This document shows positions 42,901-52,264 of a stretch of 64,000 nt of DNA, piece by piece. The translations under genes were made by a program, and so were the position numbers. The notes beneath the pieces were generated by a model. It ran no database searches. It was not told where the DNA came from and worked only from the letters and a program-made list of their open reading frames with translations. The stretch lies in contig NZ_JAGQCH010000005.1 in assembly GCF_024346055.1 (NCBI RefSeq), positions 62,001 to 126,000 on the forward strand. Reading direction: 5' to 3'. Within the stretch, counting starts at the first letter, position 1. Each line of letters opens with the position of its first letter. Source of the DNA: Cyanobium sp. Cruz CV13-4-11. GTDB taxonomy: Bacteria > Cyanobacteriota > Cyanobacteriia > PCC-6307 > Cyanobiaceae.

Positions 42901-44036
42901 GCCAGCCCGCCCATGCCGATGTGATCGTCGTGGGTGCCGGGGCGGCGGGCGGTGCGGCGGCCTTCCACCTGGCGGCCCGTGGCCGCCGCGTCATCCTGCT
43001 GGAGGCCCAGGCCCCGGGACGGTCCAAACCCTGCGGTGGCGGCATGGCCGCCTCGGTGCAACGCTGGTTCCCCTTCGATCTGGCCCCCAGCGTCGACCAG
43101 GTGATCCGCCGGGTGCGGTTCACCTGGTGCCTGGAGGATCCAGTGACGGCGGAGCTGCCGGGCGCGGCCCCCTTCTGGATCGTGCGCCGCAGCGTGCTCG
43201 ATGCCTTCCTGGCCGAGCAGGCCGTCCAGGCGGGCTGCGACCTGCGCCATGGCTGCAGGGCCGAGCGGATCGAGCGTTGCGCCGATGGCCTCTGGGAGGT
43301 GTCGGTTCCAGGCGAGGGTCCGCTGCGGGCCAGGGCCGTGGTGATCGCCGATGGCTCCGGTTCCCGGTTCGCGGCGCCCCTCGGCCTGGGCCCGCCCCGT
43401 CCCCGCTTCGCGGCCACCGTTTCGGTGGAGGTGGCGGCGGATCCGGATCCCGCCGACATGGCCCGCTTCGAGTTCGGCTTGGTGCACCATGGCTTCTGCT
43501 GGGTGTTTCCCCGCAAGGGCGGCTACAGCATCGGTGTAGGCACATTCGTCGGCCAGCAGGAGGCCGACAGCGGAGCGGTGCTCTCCTCCCTGTTGCCCAG
43601 CCTCGGGCTGCCAGCGGATGCCGGTGATCGGCGTCACGGCCAGCTGCGGCTCTGGAACGGCCACCATGCCTTGCATGGGCCGGGCCTGGTGGCGGTGGGC
43701 GATGCCGCCTCGCTCTGTGATCCCTTCCTGGCCGAGGGTCTGCGCCCGTCGCTGCTGAGCGGTTGCGAAGCGGCCGCAGCCCTCGATCGCTGGCTGGATG
43801 GCGAGGGCCCTGCCCTGGAGCACTACAGCCTGCGCATGCGCGAGGCATGGGGCGATTCGATGGCCTGGGGCAAACGCATCGCCCAGGTGTTCTACCGGGT
43901 GCCCCGGGTGGGCTACCAGCTCGGCGTCAAACGCCCCACCGCCCCCCAGCGCATCGCCCAGATCCTTTCCGGCGAGATGGGTTATGGGGAGATCGCCCAG
44001 CGGGTGATCCGGCGGTTGCTGTTCCAGCGGGGCTGA
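42897..44036 (+). CDS. Geranylgeranyl-reductase-family FAD oxidoreductase
   Basis: 379 residues from GTG at 42897. [20 protein letters not shown] is the FAD-binding loop, [14 protein letters not shown] the family PCGGG motif, and [20 protein letters not shown] the second FAD motif. Members saturate isoprenoid chains (ChlP) or act on other lipids. It is shorter than ChlP, so it is a paralogue with unknown substrate. Overlap with frr by the GTGA pattern suggests cotranscription. It converges on a cyclic-nucleotide-binding gene six bases away. Confidence 0.83.
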   Translation: MSQPAHADVIVVGAGAAGGAAAFHLAARGRRVILLEAQAPGRSKPCGGGMAASVQRWFPFDLAPSVDQVIRRVRFTWCLEDPVTAELPGAAPFWIVRRSVLDAFLAEQAVQAGCDLRHGCRAERIERCADGLWEVSVPGEGPLRARAVVIADGSGSRFAAPLGLGPPRPRFAATVSVEVAADPDPADMARFEFGLVHHGFCWVFPRKGGYSIGVGTFVGQQEADSGAVLSSLLPSLGLPADAGDRRHGQLRLWNGHHALHGPGLVAVGDAASLCDPFLAEGLRPSLLSGCEAAAALDRWLDGEGPALEHYSLRMREAWGDSMAWGKRIAQVFYRVPRVGYQLGVKRPTAPQRIAQILSGEMGYGEIAQRVIRRLLFQRG

Positions 44037-44042
44037 GCGGTT

Positions 44043-44432
44043 TCAGGTGCGGGGCACACCCTTGATGTCCCGCAGGCGCTGGTCGATCGAACCCAGCAGC
44101 TCGATGGCGAACATGGGCGCCTCCTGGACGGCGAACAGGAACTTTTCCCGGTTCATCACCAGCAGCCGGCAGGCGGTGAGGGCCGTGGCGTGGCCGTAAC
44201 GGCGGTGTTCCGCCGTGGCCAGGGCTCCGGCTCCGAAGACGTCGCCGGCCTGGATGTCCTCATGGCCCGCGTCAGCGTTCCAGCTGAGCCGCACCGTTCC
44301 CTCCAGCAGGCCAAACATGCAGTCGCCGGATTCGCCGGCACTGAAGATGACGGAACCGGCCTCGACATCCCTCACCTCACCCTTGTAGGCGAGGGCGCGC
44401 ATCGTGTCGAGAGCATGGACGGTGTGGGTCAT
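44043..44432 (-). CDS. Stand-alone cyclic nucleotide-binding domain protein
   Basis: 129 residues forming one cNMP-binding beta-roll: EAGSVIFSAGESGDCMFGLL and GDVFGAGALATAEHRRYGHA, then a hinge helix (KFLFAVQEAPMFAIELLGSI). The position normally holding FGEXA plus arginine for cAMP phosphate reads FGAGALATAEHRRYGHA, so the ligand pocket is not canonical and binding of cAMP is uncertain. No HTH domain follows, so it is not a CRP regulator by itself. It is downstream of the transaldolase with a 76-base gap. Confidence 0.8.
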   Translation of the reverse strand: MTHTVHALDTMRALAYKGEVRDVEAGSVIFSAGESGDCMFGLLEGTVRLSWNADAGHEDIQAGDVFGAGALATAEHRRYGHATALTACRLLVMNREKFLFAVQEAPMFAIELLGSIDQRLRDIKGVPRT

Positions 44433-44508
44433 TCGTCAGAGGGTGGGTTGCCCATCTTTGCCCATCAAGGTGAACATCTGATCAAGGAATGGGGCCCTGA
44501 GCGGACGT

Positions 44509-45678
44509 TCAGCGGCTGATTGCCAGCGGAGCTCCCAGGCCGCCGCGCACATCCTCGGGTGCCAGGCGACCGTCGTTGTCGGTGTCGAGGGCATCGAAGA
44601 CGGCATCGCTGCCGAGCCATTCCTCGCGGGTGATGCAGCCGTCACCATCGAGGTCGTTGAGCAGGAAGATCTCATGCACCGCATGGGTGAAGGCGGCTCC
44701 GCCCTCGATCACCGCCAGCCTGTGGGCCAGCTGACCTTCCAGGGTCTCGATGGCCTTGGTGAAACCGCGGATGCCCTCATCGAGCTTTTCGCTGGCCATG
44801 GGATCGGCCGCCATCATCGTGCGGAAGGTGGCCTCGTCGACGTGGAACCTGGCCTCGGTCGCGCCGGGACGGGAGGGATCAAGACGCCGTTCCAGGTGCT
44901 GCTCGCTCTGCCGCAGCTGGTCCATCAGGGCCGGGGAGATGGTGAGCAGATCGCAGCCCGCCAGTTCGACGATCTCGTCGATGTTGCGGAAGCTGGCGCC
45001 CATCACCTCGGTGCCGTAGCCATAGGTCTTGAAGTAGTTGAAGATCCGCGTCACCGACAGCACGCCGGGATCTTCGGCTCCGGGGTAGCTGTCGCGTCCG
45101 GTGGATTTCTTGTACCAGTCGAGGATGCGACCCACGAAGGGGGAGATCAGGGTGGCGCCCGCTTCGGCGCAGGCCACGGCCTGGGAGAAGCCGAACAACA
45201 GGGTGAGGTTGCAGTGGATCCCTTCACGCTCGAGAACCTCCGCCGCCTTGATCCCCTCCCAGGTGGAGGCGATCTTGATCAGCACGCGGTCGGTGCCGAT
45301 GCCGGCCTGGGCGTAGAGGCCAATCAGCTTGCGGGCCTTGGTGATCGTGGCCTCGGTGTCGTAGCTCAGGCGTGCATCCACCTCCGTGGAGACCCGGCCC
45401 GGCACGATCTTGAGGATCTCCTTGCCGAAGGTGACGCTGATCTCGTCAATGGCCTCGCGCACCACGTCCTCGGCGGGGGCCGCCGCGCCGATCACCTCAC
45501 GGGATTCGCGCAGGGAGCGGTCGATCAGGTCCTGGTAGGCCGGAATCTGGGCCGCCGCCAGGATCAGGGACGGATTGGTGGTCGCATCCCGCGGCGTGAA
45601 CTGGCGAATCGCCTCAATGTCGCCGGTGTCAGCCACGACCACGGTCATGGCGGCCAGTTGTTCGAGCAGGTTGGCCAT
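44509..45678 (-). CDS. tal: Transaldolase with C-terminal EF-hand pair
   Basis: 389 residues. Residues 1 to about 320 are a transaldolase barrel of the pentose phosphate pathway: [20 protein letters not shown] holds the catalytic Asp and the Schiff-base Lys is in [11 protein letters not shown]. The C-terminal 60 residues hold two EF-hand loops, [12 protein letters not shown] and [12 protein letters not shown], each with Asp at positions 1, 3 and 5 and an acidic residue at 12, so calcium binding is expected. Similar fusions are annotated in other picocyanobacteria. Calcium control of the enzyme is an inference. Confidence 0.94.
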   Translation of the reverse strand: MANLLEQLAAMTVVVADTGDIEAIRQFTPRDATTNPSLILAAAQIPAYQDLIDRSLRESREVIGAAAPAEDVVREAIDEISVTFGKEILKIVPGRVSTEVDARLSYDTEATITKARKLIGLYAQAGIGTDRVLIKIASTWEGIKAAEVLEREGIHCNLTLLFGFSQAVACAEAGATLISPFVGRILDWYKKSTGRDSYPGAEDPGVLSVTRIFNYFKTYGYGTEVMGASFRNIDEIVELAGCDLLTISPALMDQLRQSEQHLERRLDPSRPGATEARFHVDEATFRTMMAADPMASEKLDEGIRGFTKAIETLEGQLAHRLAVIEGGAAFTHAVHEIFLLNDLDGDGCITREEWLGSDAVFDALDTDNDGRLAPEDVRGGLGAPLAISR

Positions 45679-45778
45679 CGTGGAACGGCGTCGGGAGGGA
45701 GGTCGTCAGGACCAGACGCTAGCCATGGCCCCCCTGGGCGAGGCAGCGGGGTTGTGGGAATGAGGACAGGGCCGGGCC

Positions 45779-47629
45779 TCAGGACGGCGTGGCTCGTCGG
45801 GGCCCGCTGACGATCGGCTGGCTGGGGGGCACCTTCTCGATCACGAGCAGGGCTTCGGCGATCTGGCGGGCCACCGGCAGGGCCACGGTGGAGCCGTAGG
45901 CGTTGCCGCCCTGGGGCTCGTCGACCACAACCAGCACCACATAACCGGGATCGTCCCCCGGCAGGATCGCCACGAAGCTGCAGATCCTGGCCCCGGGGAT
46001 GTACACGCCGTTCCGTGCCTTCTGGGCCGTACCCGTCTTGCCGGCGATGCGGTAACCGGGGATCTTCATCCCCTTGCCGTTCTCGACCACCGTTTCCATC
46101 CAGTTGACAACGGTGCGGGTGACCCCTGGATCCAGCATCTTCACGCCCGTCGGGGCTGTGGCGCTGGCCAGGGCATCACCGGATCGCAGACCTCGGGTGA
46201 TGTGGGGGCTCACCAGCCGGCCGCCGTTGGCGAGCATCCCGTGCAGCTGGAGCAGCTTGAGGGGGGTGAGGGAGAAGCCCTGGCCGAAGGCGGCGACCGC
46301 CGGTTCGATCGGCGCCGATGTGAACTCCTGGCGGCTCTTCAGCTGGCCCGCCACGGCTCCCGGCAGATCCGTGTCCGGCATCTCGTCGATGCCGAAGGCC
46401 CGCAGCCAGTGCCAGAAGCGATCCCGCTTCACCTGGGACATGGCCTTCACCATCGCCACGTTGCTGGACACCTGCAGCACCGTGGGGAAATCGATCAGGC
46501 CGTTGGCGCGGCGGTCGTGGTTGAAGATCGGCCAGCCGCCGATGCTCAGCTGCCCCACGTCGTTCACCTTGTCGCCAGGACGGATCGCTTTCTCCTGCAG
46601 CGCCAGGGCCAGATTGATGGGCTTGAAGGTGGAGCCGGGCTCGTAAAGGTCCTGCACCGACCATTCCCGGAACAGGGCGGGGTTGTACTTCCAGAACCTG
46701 TTGGGGTCGTAGCTGGGGGTGGAGGCCAGGGCGAGGATCTCGCCGTTGCGGGCATTCATCACCAGGGCGGCGCCCTGCTTGGCCCTCCATTGCTTCACCT
46801 GCTTGCCCAGCGCCTGCTGGGCCACCTGCTGCAGACGGGCATCGAGGGTGAGCTGCAGGCGCAGGTCGTCGCCATACAGCGCCCCGGCCTGCAGGCCATC
46901 CGGCAGGGGGGTGCCATCGGCGCCGCGGCGCATGCTCATCGTCACCTCATGGCGACGCAGGTCCCGGTCCCGGCTCTGCTCCAGACCCGCCTGGGCGACC
47001 CGCTCCAGGTTGAGAAAGCCCACCACGTTGGCGAACAGCTGACCCTGGGGGTAAACCCGTTGCGGGTAGGCCTCCAGATCGATGCCGCTGATGCCCAGTT
47101 CCCGCACCCGATGGGCCGTTTCCGGGTCCAGTCCGGTGGCGAGCTTGACGCCGCTGCGGCGGCTGCCAATGGTTTGCAGCAGCTCTCCGGGCGGCTGCGC
47201 CAGCACCTTGGAGAGTTCCCGTACGACGTCGGCGGGTGGGCGGATGTTCTGGGGTTCGTCACCCGGCAGGTTGAAGTAGCGCGGATGGGCCCAGAGGGTG
47301 AAGCGCTCCTCGTCGAGGGCCACCAGCCGGCCCATGCGGTCAACGATGGTGCGCCGCTTGCCGATGGGGGTGATCGCCTGGGTCTGGATGGCCCTGGCCC
47401 TGGCCTGGAGAGCCGGCGCCTGCACCACCTGGAGCCAGGCCAGGCGTCCCGCCAGCCCGACCAGGGCCGCGCAGAGCAGCAGATAGACAGCCAGCATCCG
47501 GCCGGTGGGGATCGGCTGGATCTCGACCACCCGCCGCGTCCCCGCTGTCTTGCTCCGGCGTCCGCTCGTCTTGCCGGAAGCGGCCTGGCCGCCGGCGTCG
47601 AAAGACCTCGAACGGAAAGGAGAAGGCAT
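45779..47629 (-). CDS. ftsI: FtsI/PBP3-type septal peptidoglycan transpeptidase
   Basis: 616 residues from ATG at 47629. A basic cytoplasmic tail precedes one membrane helix (MLAVYLLLCAALVGLAG, about residues 45-62). The dimerisation domain and the transpeptidase domain follow with SxxK in YEPGSTFKPIN, SxN in VSSNVAMV and KTG in AGKTGTAQKA, so the active site is complete. It makes septal cross-links with FtsW. The start overlaps the stop of an FtsL-like gene by one base (TGATG). Confidence 0.93.
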   Translation of the reverse strand: MPSPFRSRSFDAGGQAASGKTSGRRSKTAGTRRVVEIQPIPTGRMLAVYLLLCAALVGLAGRLAWLQVVQAPALQARARAIQTQAITPIGKRRTIVDRMGRLVALDEERFTLWAHPRYFNLPGDEPQNIRPPADVVRELSKVLAQPPGELLQTIGSRRSGVKLATGLDPETAHRVRELGISGIDLEAYPQRVYPQGQLFANVVGFLNLERVAQAGLEQSRDRDLRRHEVTMSMRRGADGTPLPDGLQAGALYGDDLRLQLTLDARLQQVAQQALGKQVKQWRAKQGAALVMNARNGEILALASTPSYDPNRFWKYNPALFREWSVQDLYEPGSTFKPINLALALQEKAIRPGDKVNDVGQLSIGGWPIFNHDRRANGLIDFPTVLQVSSNVAMVKAMSQVKRDRFWHWLRAFGIDEMPDTDLPGAVAGQLKSRQEFTSAPIEPAVAAFGQGFSLTPLKLLQLHGMLANGGRLVSPHITRGLRSGDALASATAPTGVKMLDPGVTRTVVNWMETVVENGKGMKIPGYRIAGKTGTAQKARNGVYIPGARICSFVAILPGDDPGYVVLVVVDEPQGGNAYGSTVALPVARQIAEALLVIEKVPPSQPIVSGPRRATPS

Positions 47630-48120
47630 CAATAGCCGGCCGGGATGGCGCGCAGCTGGAAGCCGGCGAGCAGGGGCAGGGAGGCGCGGGGCCGGTTGCT
47701 GCGCGGCTCCGGCAGGTGGATCAGTTTGTCGCTGCTGGTGGGCTCCAGCAGACCGGGCCGCCGGACCAGGCTGAGGTGGTGCTGTTCGAGCAGGGCGGAA
47801 GACTCCTGCATGCGGTGCTCCAGGGTCTTGGAGGCCTGCAACTGGCCGAAACTGCTGGCCCACTGGTTCTGCCAGTGGAGGGTGAGGGCACTCAGGCCGA
47901 GCATGGAGAGCCCCAGTCCCAGCAGGGCTCCGCTGCTGATCCGATGCAGACCGGCCAGCCAGGGCGCCTGCCGTTCAATCTTGCGCGCCGAAAGCGACCC
48001 CTCGATCAGATGCAGGGGCCTCAGTCTTGGCGAGGGATTCTGGCTGCGTGGGGCGGGGGAGGCGGCCAAGGGACCTGGAAGGCACTGCGCAAGTGAACCA
48101 CCCCAGGGGGGCGCCAGCAA
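47629..48120 (-). CDS. FtsL-like bitopic protein directly upstream of ftsI
   Basis: Up to 163 residues from TTG at 48120; later TTG starts would remove part of the Pro-rich tail. A cytoplasmic part of about 60 residues ends in basic RKIERQAPWLAGLHR, followed by one helix (SGALLGLGLSMLGLSAL) and a short extracytoplasmic coiled-coil-prone stretch (SFGQLQASKTLEHRMQESSA, then LLEQHHLSLVRR), and a Pro-rich end. Size, topology and the place immediately before ftsI, with TGATG coupling, are those of FtsL in other bacteria. Sequence identity to FtsL cannot be judged by eye. Confidence 0.6.
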   Translation of the reverse strand: MLAPPWGGSLAQCLPGPLAASPAPRSQNPSPRLRPLHLIEGSLSARKIERQAPWLAGLHRISSGALLGLGLSMLGLSALTLHWQNQWASSFGQLQASKTLEHRMQESSALLEQHHLSLVRRPGLLEPTSSDKLIHLPEPRSNRPRASLPLLAGFQLRAIPAGY

Positions 48121-48126
48121 GCGGTG

Positions 48127-49536
48127 TCAGTCGGCGAGAAAGAGGAGATTCATGAAGGTCAGCCCATTCCAGAGGGCATGCATCAGAACGGCCGCGCCCA
48201 GTCGGCCGCTGCGCCACCGCAACCAGCCGAGGCCGAGGCCGAGCACGAACAGGGGCGCCAGCTCCGCCAGGCTCAGGTGGGCGATCGCGAACATGGCGGC
48301 ACTGAGGATCACGGCTCCGGCGCCACCGAGCCTCTGCCCCGCCACCGGCAGCAGCACGCCCCGGAACAGAACCTCCTCGAACAGGGGGGCCACCACCAGG
48401 GCGGTGAGGGCGAAACAGGAGAGGGCCAGGGGATCGGCGCTGGTCAGCACGAGGTCCAGCAGCGGATTGCTCCCGCCTGGGTCGCTCCAGACCCTGTCGA
48501 TGACCCAGCTGGAGGCCGTCACCACCGGCAGCACCATCAACAGGCTGACGAGGGCACCGCTGACGGCGGACCGGGCCGGCCGCCACTGCCATTGCAGCCA
48601 GCCCCCCACAGGAGTGGGGGTTCGGCGCGGCAGCATCAGGGCGAGCAGCAGCAGGGGCACCGCCATCAGGGCCGCGTAGAGCACCAGCACCTCGAGGCCC
48701 TGGCTGAGGGCCCTCGGTGTGGCCAGGCGCTCCAGGGCGATCTGGAGCGGCGGCTGCACCACGACCGGGACAACGACCTCCCCGAGCACCACGAACCCGC
48801 CGGCGATCAGCAGGGTCACATCGACGGGGCTCAGGGGTGGACCCAGCAGCGGCGGCGCGGCCGGGAGCCGATGACGCCACGCCATCCAGCCCTGGCGCAG
48901 CAGAAGGATGACCCCCGTCAGCAGAAACAGGGCCGGCAGGGCGGTCACCGCCAGCAGCCTCAACAGCAATCCCAGGGACCGCTCCTCCGCCGGACAGGTC
49001 CCCGGGTCCCCCGGCAACTGTTCGCAGACCAGCTGCTGCACCATCAGCGGCGCTGACCAGGGGGCCAGCAGCTCCTGCCGTCGCCGGGCGTCCACGGAGC
49101 GTCCGGCAAGCAGGACGTCGATCAGGGGGCGCCGCTCGGCGTCCACCTGGGTGGCCAGGGCCCCCAGTTCCGTCCCATCGACCAGGGCCGCAGGGTCCGC
49201 CTCGGAGCGCTCCAGCAGGGCCAGTTCGAGGCGGCGCAAGGCCAGCGGCGGTTCTTCGGAGGCTTCCATCTGCCGCCTCAGCTCCAGCTTCAAGTCCTGG
49301 CGGGGAGCTTCCCCGGCCAGGAGCGGCCGCAGGCCCGGCGGGACAGCCTCGGCCGCCAGGGCCCCCAGTTCCAGCTGCCGCAGGCTGAGGGAGTCCACCA
49401 CTGACGGCCGCTCCAGGCTGTCGATCAGCCCCCCCACCCACAACAGGGCGCAGAGGGCCAGGCTGAGCAGGGCCAGCAGGCTCTTCCAGCCCGGCGGAGC
49501 GGCGGGGGGTCCGGATCGGGAAGGGGTTCCGTTCAA
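48127..49536 (-). CDS. CPBP-family intramembrane metalloprotease
   Basis: About 469 residues from TTG at 49536, which has AGGTGG just upstream; GTG at 49545 is an alternative. An N-terminal helix and a roughly 150-residue extracytoplasmic region with two cysteines (VCEQLPGDPGTCPAEE) precede seven or more helices. The CPBP motifs are FEEVLFRGVLLPV (EExxxR), FAIAHLSLAEL and LMHALWNGLTF, the catalytic Glu/His sites of Rce1/CAAX-type proteases. Substrate unknown. It lies six bases upstream of the FtsL-like gene. Confidence 0.86.
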   Translation of the reverse strand: MNGTPSRSGPPAAPPGWKSLLALLSLALCALLWVGGLIDSLERPSVVDSLSLRQLELGALAAEAVPPGLRPLLAGEAPRQDLKLELRRQMEASEEPPLALRRLELALLERSEADPAALVDGTELGALATQVDAERRPLIDVLLAGRSVDARRRQELLAPWSAPLMVQQLVCEQLPGDPGTCPAEERSLGLLLRLLAVTALPALFLLTGVILLLRQGWMAWRHRLPAAPPLLGPPLSPVDVTLLIAGGFVVLGEVVVPVVVQPPLQIALERLATPRALSQGLEVLVLYAALMAVPLLLLALMLPRRTPTPVGGWLQWQWRPARSAVSGALVSLLMVLPVVTASSWVIDRVWSDPGGSNPLLDLVLTSADPLALSCFALTALVVAPLFEEVLFRGVLLPVAGQRLGGAGAVILSAAMFAIAHLSLAELAPLFVLGLGLGWLRWRSGRLGAAVLMHALWNGLTFMNLLFLAD

Positions 49537-49629
49537 ACGGACCACCTCGGCGGCAAGGGCAGCTGATTCTCCCCTGCCCCCTGTCTCTGGCCGCTCCCAT
49601 ACGATGGCCGGGCCTGCGCCACAAGCACC

Positions 49630-50955
49630 GTGCCCCTTCGCATCGTGCTGGTCCGCCATGGGTTGAGCAGCTTCAACCTGGAGCACCGCATCCAGGGCCG
49701 TGACGACCTCTCCAACCTCACCGAGGAGGGGCAGCTCCAGGCCTGTCGCACGGGCGAGGCCCTCGCCGAGCTGCCGTTCCATGCCGTCTACAGCTCCCCC
49801 CTGCAGCGGGCCAGCGCCACGACGGCGGCCCTGCTCGCCAGCCATGGCTCGCCGCTGAGCCCCCTCTTCGACGACGATCTGCTGGAGATCGACCTGGCCC
49901 CCTGGAGCGGCTTGCTGCGCAGCGAGGTGCGGGCCTTGGACCAGGAGCAGGAGCGCCGCTGGCGCGAAGCCCCCGAGACCATGGAGCTGCAGCGCGCTGA
50001 CGGCAGCCGTTTTCTGCCGGTGCCCGAACTTCTGCAGCAGGCGGGCCGGTTCGCCGCTCGGCTGCTGGAGCGCCATGGCGACGACGACACCGTGCTCGTG
50101 GTGGCCCACAACGCCATCCTGCGCTGCCTGGTGCTGCATCTGCTCGGGCTGCCGGCCAGTGGTTTCCTTCGCCTCAGGCTCGACAACGCCTCCATCTCGG
50201 TGCTCAACCTGGTCCGCGGCGAGGGCGGACGCCCGGCGGTGCAGCTGGAATCCCTCAACGGCACAGCCCACCTGGGCACGGCCCTGCCGCCGGCCGGAGC
50301 GGGCTGCCGGCTGCTGCTGGTGCGCCATGGCGAGACCGACTGGAACCGGGAGGGCCGGTTCCAGGGCCAGATCGACATCCCCCTCAATGCCCACGGCCTG
50401 GCCCAGGCCGAAGCGGCACGGGCCTTCCTGGCCCCGATTCCGCTGCAGCGCGCCTACAGCAGCGACATGGCACGCCCCCTGCGCACCGCCGAGGTGATCC
50501 TGGGCTCCCACCCCGGGGTACCCCTCACCACCAACCGGGGTCTGCGGGAGATCGGCCATGGCCTCTGGGAGGGCCGGCTGGAGAGCGAGATCTCCGCCGG
50601 CTGGCCCGATCTCCTGGCGGCATGGAAGCGCAGCCCGGAAACGGTGCAGATGCCGGAAGGTGAGACCATCGTCGAGGTTTGGGACCGGTCCCTGGCGGCC
50701 TGGAACCACATCGCTGCCGGGCTGGGGCCCCAGGAGACGGCCCTGGTGGTCGCCCATGATGCGGTCAACAAGACCATTCTCTGCGCCTTGCTCGGTCTTT
50801 CCCCCGGCGACATCTGGACCGTGAAGCAGGGCAACGGCGGTGTCACCGTGATCGATTACCCCCAGGGGGCCACGGCAACGCCGGTGGTGACCGCCCTCAA
50901 CCTCACCGCCCATCTGGGCGGAGTGATCGACCGCACGGCCGCCGGCGCCCTCTAG
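49630..50955 (+). CDS. Double-domain histidine phosphatase (phosphoglycerate-mutase fold)
   Basis: 441 residues from GTG at 49630, with two tandem histidine-phosphatase domains. The first has LVRHGLSSFNLEHRIQG and VVAHNAILRCL; the second has LVRHGETDWNREGRFQG, EIGHGLWEG and VVAHDAVNKTI. Both keep the catalytic RHG and the distal histidine, so both could be active. Such two-domain proteins are common in cyanobacteria and may be phosphoglycerate mutases or other sugar-phosphate phosphatases. Next gene follows after 28 bases. Confidence 0.9.
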   Translation: MPLRIVLVRHGLSSFNLEHRIQGRDDLSNLTEEGQLQACRTGEALAELPFHAVYSSPLQRASATTAALLASHGSPLSPLFDDDLLEIDLAPWSGLLRSEVRALDQEQERRWREAPETMELQRADGSRFLPVPELLQQAGRFAARLLERHGDDDTVLVVAHNAILRCLVLHLLGLPASGFLRLRLDNASISVLNLVRGEGGRPAVQLESLNGTAHLGTALPPAGAGCRLLLVRHGETDWNREGRFQGQIDIPLNAHGLAQAEAARAFLAPIPLQRAYSSDMARPLRTAEVILGSHPGVPLTTNRGLREIGHGLWEGRLESEISAGWPDLLAAWKRSPETVQMPEGETIVEVWDRSLAAWNHIAAGLGPQETALVVAHDAVNKTILCALLGLSPGDIWTVKQGNGGVTVIDYPQGATATPVVTALNLTAHLGGVIDRTAAGAL

Positions 50956-50983
50956 CCGCTCCACTCCCCCCGAGGCCCCTGCC

Positions 50984-52264
50984 ATGGTCCGTCAGCTGCT
51001 GATCCGCGGGGTCCATCTGCTGGAATCCCCAGGCCGGCCGCCACGGCGGGCCGACGTGCTCCTGGAGCAGGACTTGCTGGTGGCGATCGATCCGGATCCG
51101 GCCGCCTTCCCGGAGGCGGCAGGCGCCAGCGTCGACGGCGACGGCTGCTGGTTCGGCCCGGCGCTGGTGGATCCCCACAGCGTGCTGGAGGTGCCCCTGC
51201 AGGGGAGGGCGGAAACCCTGGCCAGCCTTGGGGCCGCCGCCGCCGCCGGTGGCTACGGCACCGTGGCCCTGCTCCCCTGGGCCCCCACCTGGCGGGACCG
51301 CCCCGATCGGCTGGGCTGGAGCTGGCCCGAGCCCCTGCAGTTGCTCCCCTGGGGCAGCTTCAGCGTCGATGGCCTCGACCGGGAGCTGGCCCCCCACGCC
51401 GACCAGCTGGCGGCCGGAGCCTGCGGTCTGGCGGCCGGGGCGACCCTGCCGCCGATCGACCTGCTGGAGCGGGGCCTGAGGCTCGCTGAGATGGGGGACC
51501 GGCCCGTGCTGCTGCCGCCCCGGGACCGGTCCCTGGCCCAGCGGGGCTTTGTGCGGGAGCGGGTGGAGGCCCTGCGGGCGGGTTGGCCCCTCGACCCTCC
51601 CGGCAGTGAAACCCTCCCCCTGGAGACCCTGCTCACCCTGGCCGGCGACCTGCCCAGCCTCCAGCTGCGGCTGATGAACGTCTCCACCGCTGAAGCCGTG
51701 GCGCGTCTGCGGCGCGAGGCCCTCCCTGCGATGGCGTCCGTGTGCTGGTGGCATCTGGTCGCAGACAGCGGTGGCCTCGATCCGGCCGATGACGGCTGGC
51801 TGCTGGAGCCCGCCCTGGGGGGACCGGCCGACCGGCGGGCCCTGATCGATGCCCTCGCCGATGGCGTCATCGGGGCCGTTGCGGTCCACCACGTGGCCCT
51901 TGATGCCGAGGAGGAGCTGCTGCCCCTGGATCAACGCCGCCCTGGCGTGGCGGGCCACGGCCTGGTGCTCTCCCTGCTCTGGGAGGAGTTGGTGGGGCGC
52001 CAGGGTTGGCGGGCGGAGCAGCTCTGGCAGGCGCTCTGCTGGGGACCCGCCCGCTTCCTGGGGCGGCCCCAGCCCGTGCTGGCCCCGGGCACGCGCCAGT
52101 GGCTGCTGTTTGATCCTGGCCATGCCTGGCGTTGGGCCGACGCACCGCCTGGCTCCCTGGCGGCCAACCGGCCCTGTCGGGATCGTCAGCTGCAGGGACG
52201 GGTGATCGCCACAGGGCTCAGCGATCCAGCTGGTTGGGTTCTGGCAGCGGGCCCGCCGAACTGA
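50984..52264 (+). CDS. Dihydroorotase-like protein, probably catalytically inactive
   Basis: 426 residues of the cyclic amidohydrolase fold. The metal-binding HxH expected after the third strand is ALVDPHSVLEVPLQGR, so the second histidine is lost, and the place of the catalytic aspartate motif (TDHAPH in PyrC) reads AVHHVALDAEEELLPLD. Scaffold segments such as AAAAGGYGTVALLPWAPTW and LQLRLMNVSTAEAVARLR are retained. It may be a non-catalytic partner of aspartate transcarbamoylase or have a new role. The 3' end overlaps lepB by 47 bases. Confidence 0.85.
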   Translation: MVRQLLIRGVHLLESPGRPPRRADVLLEQDLLVAIDPDPAAFPEAAGASVDGDGCWFGPALVDPHSVLEVPLQGRAETLASLGAAAAAGGYGTVALLPWAPTWRDRPDRLGWSWPEPLQLLPWGSFSVDGLDRELAPHADQLAAGACGLAAGATLPPIDLLERGLRLAEMGDRPVLLPPRDRSLAQRGFVRERVEALRAGWPLDPPGSETLPLETLLTLAGDLPSLQLRLMNVSTAEAVARLRREALPAMASVCWWHLVADSGGLDPADDGWLLEPALGGPADRRALIDALADGVIGAVAVHHVALDAEEELLPLDQRRPGVAGHGLVLSLLWEELVGRQGWRAEQLWQALCWGPARFLGRPQPVLAPGTRQWLLFDPGHAWRWADAPPGSLAANRPCRDRQLQGRVIATGLSDPAGWVLAAGPPN

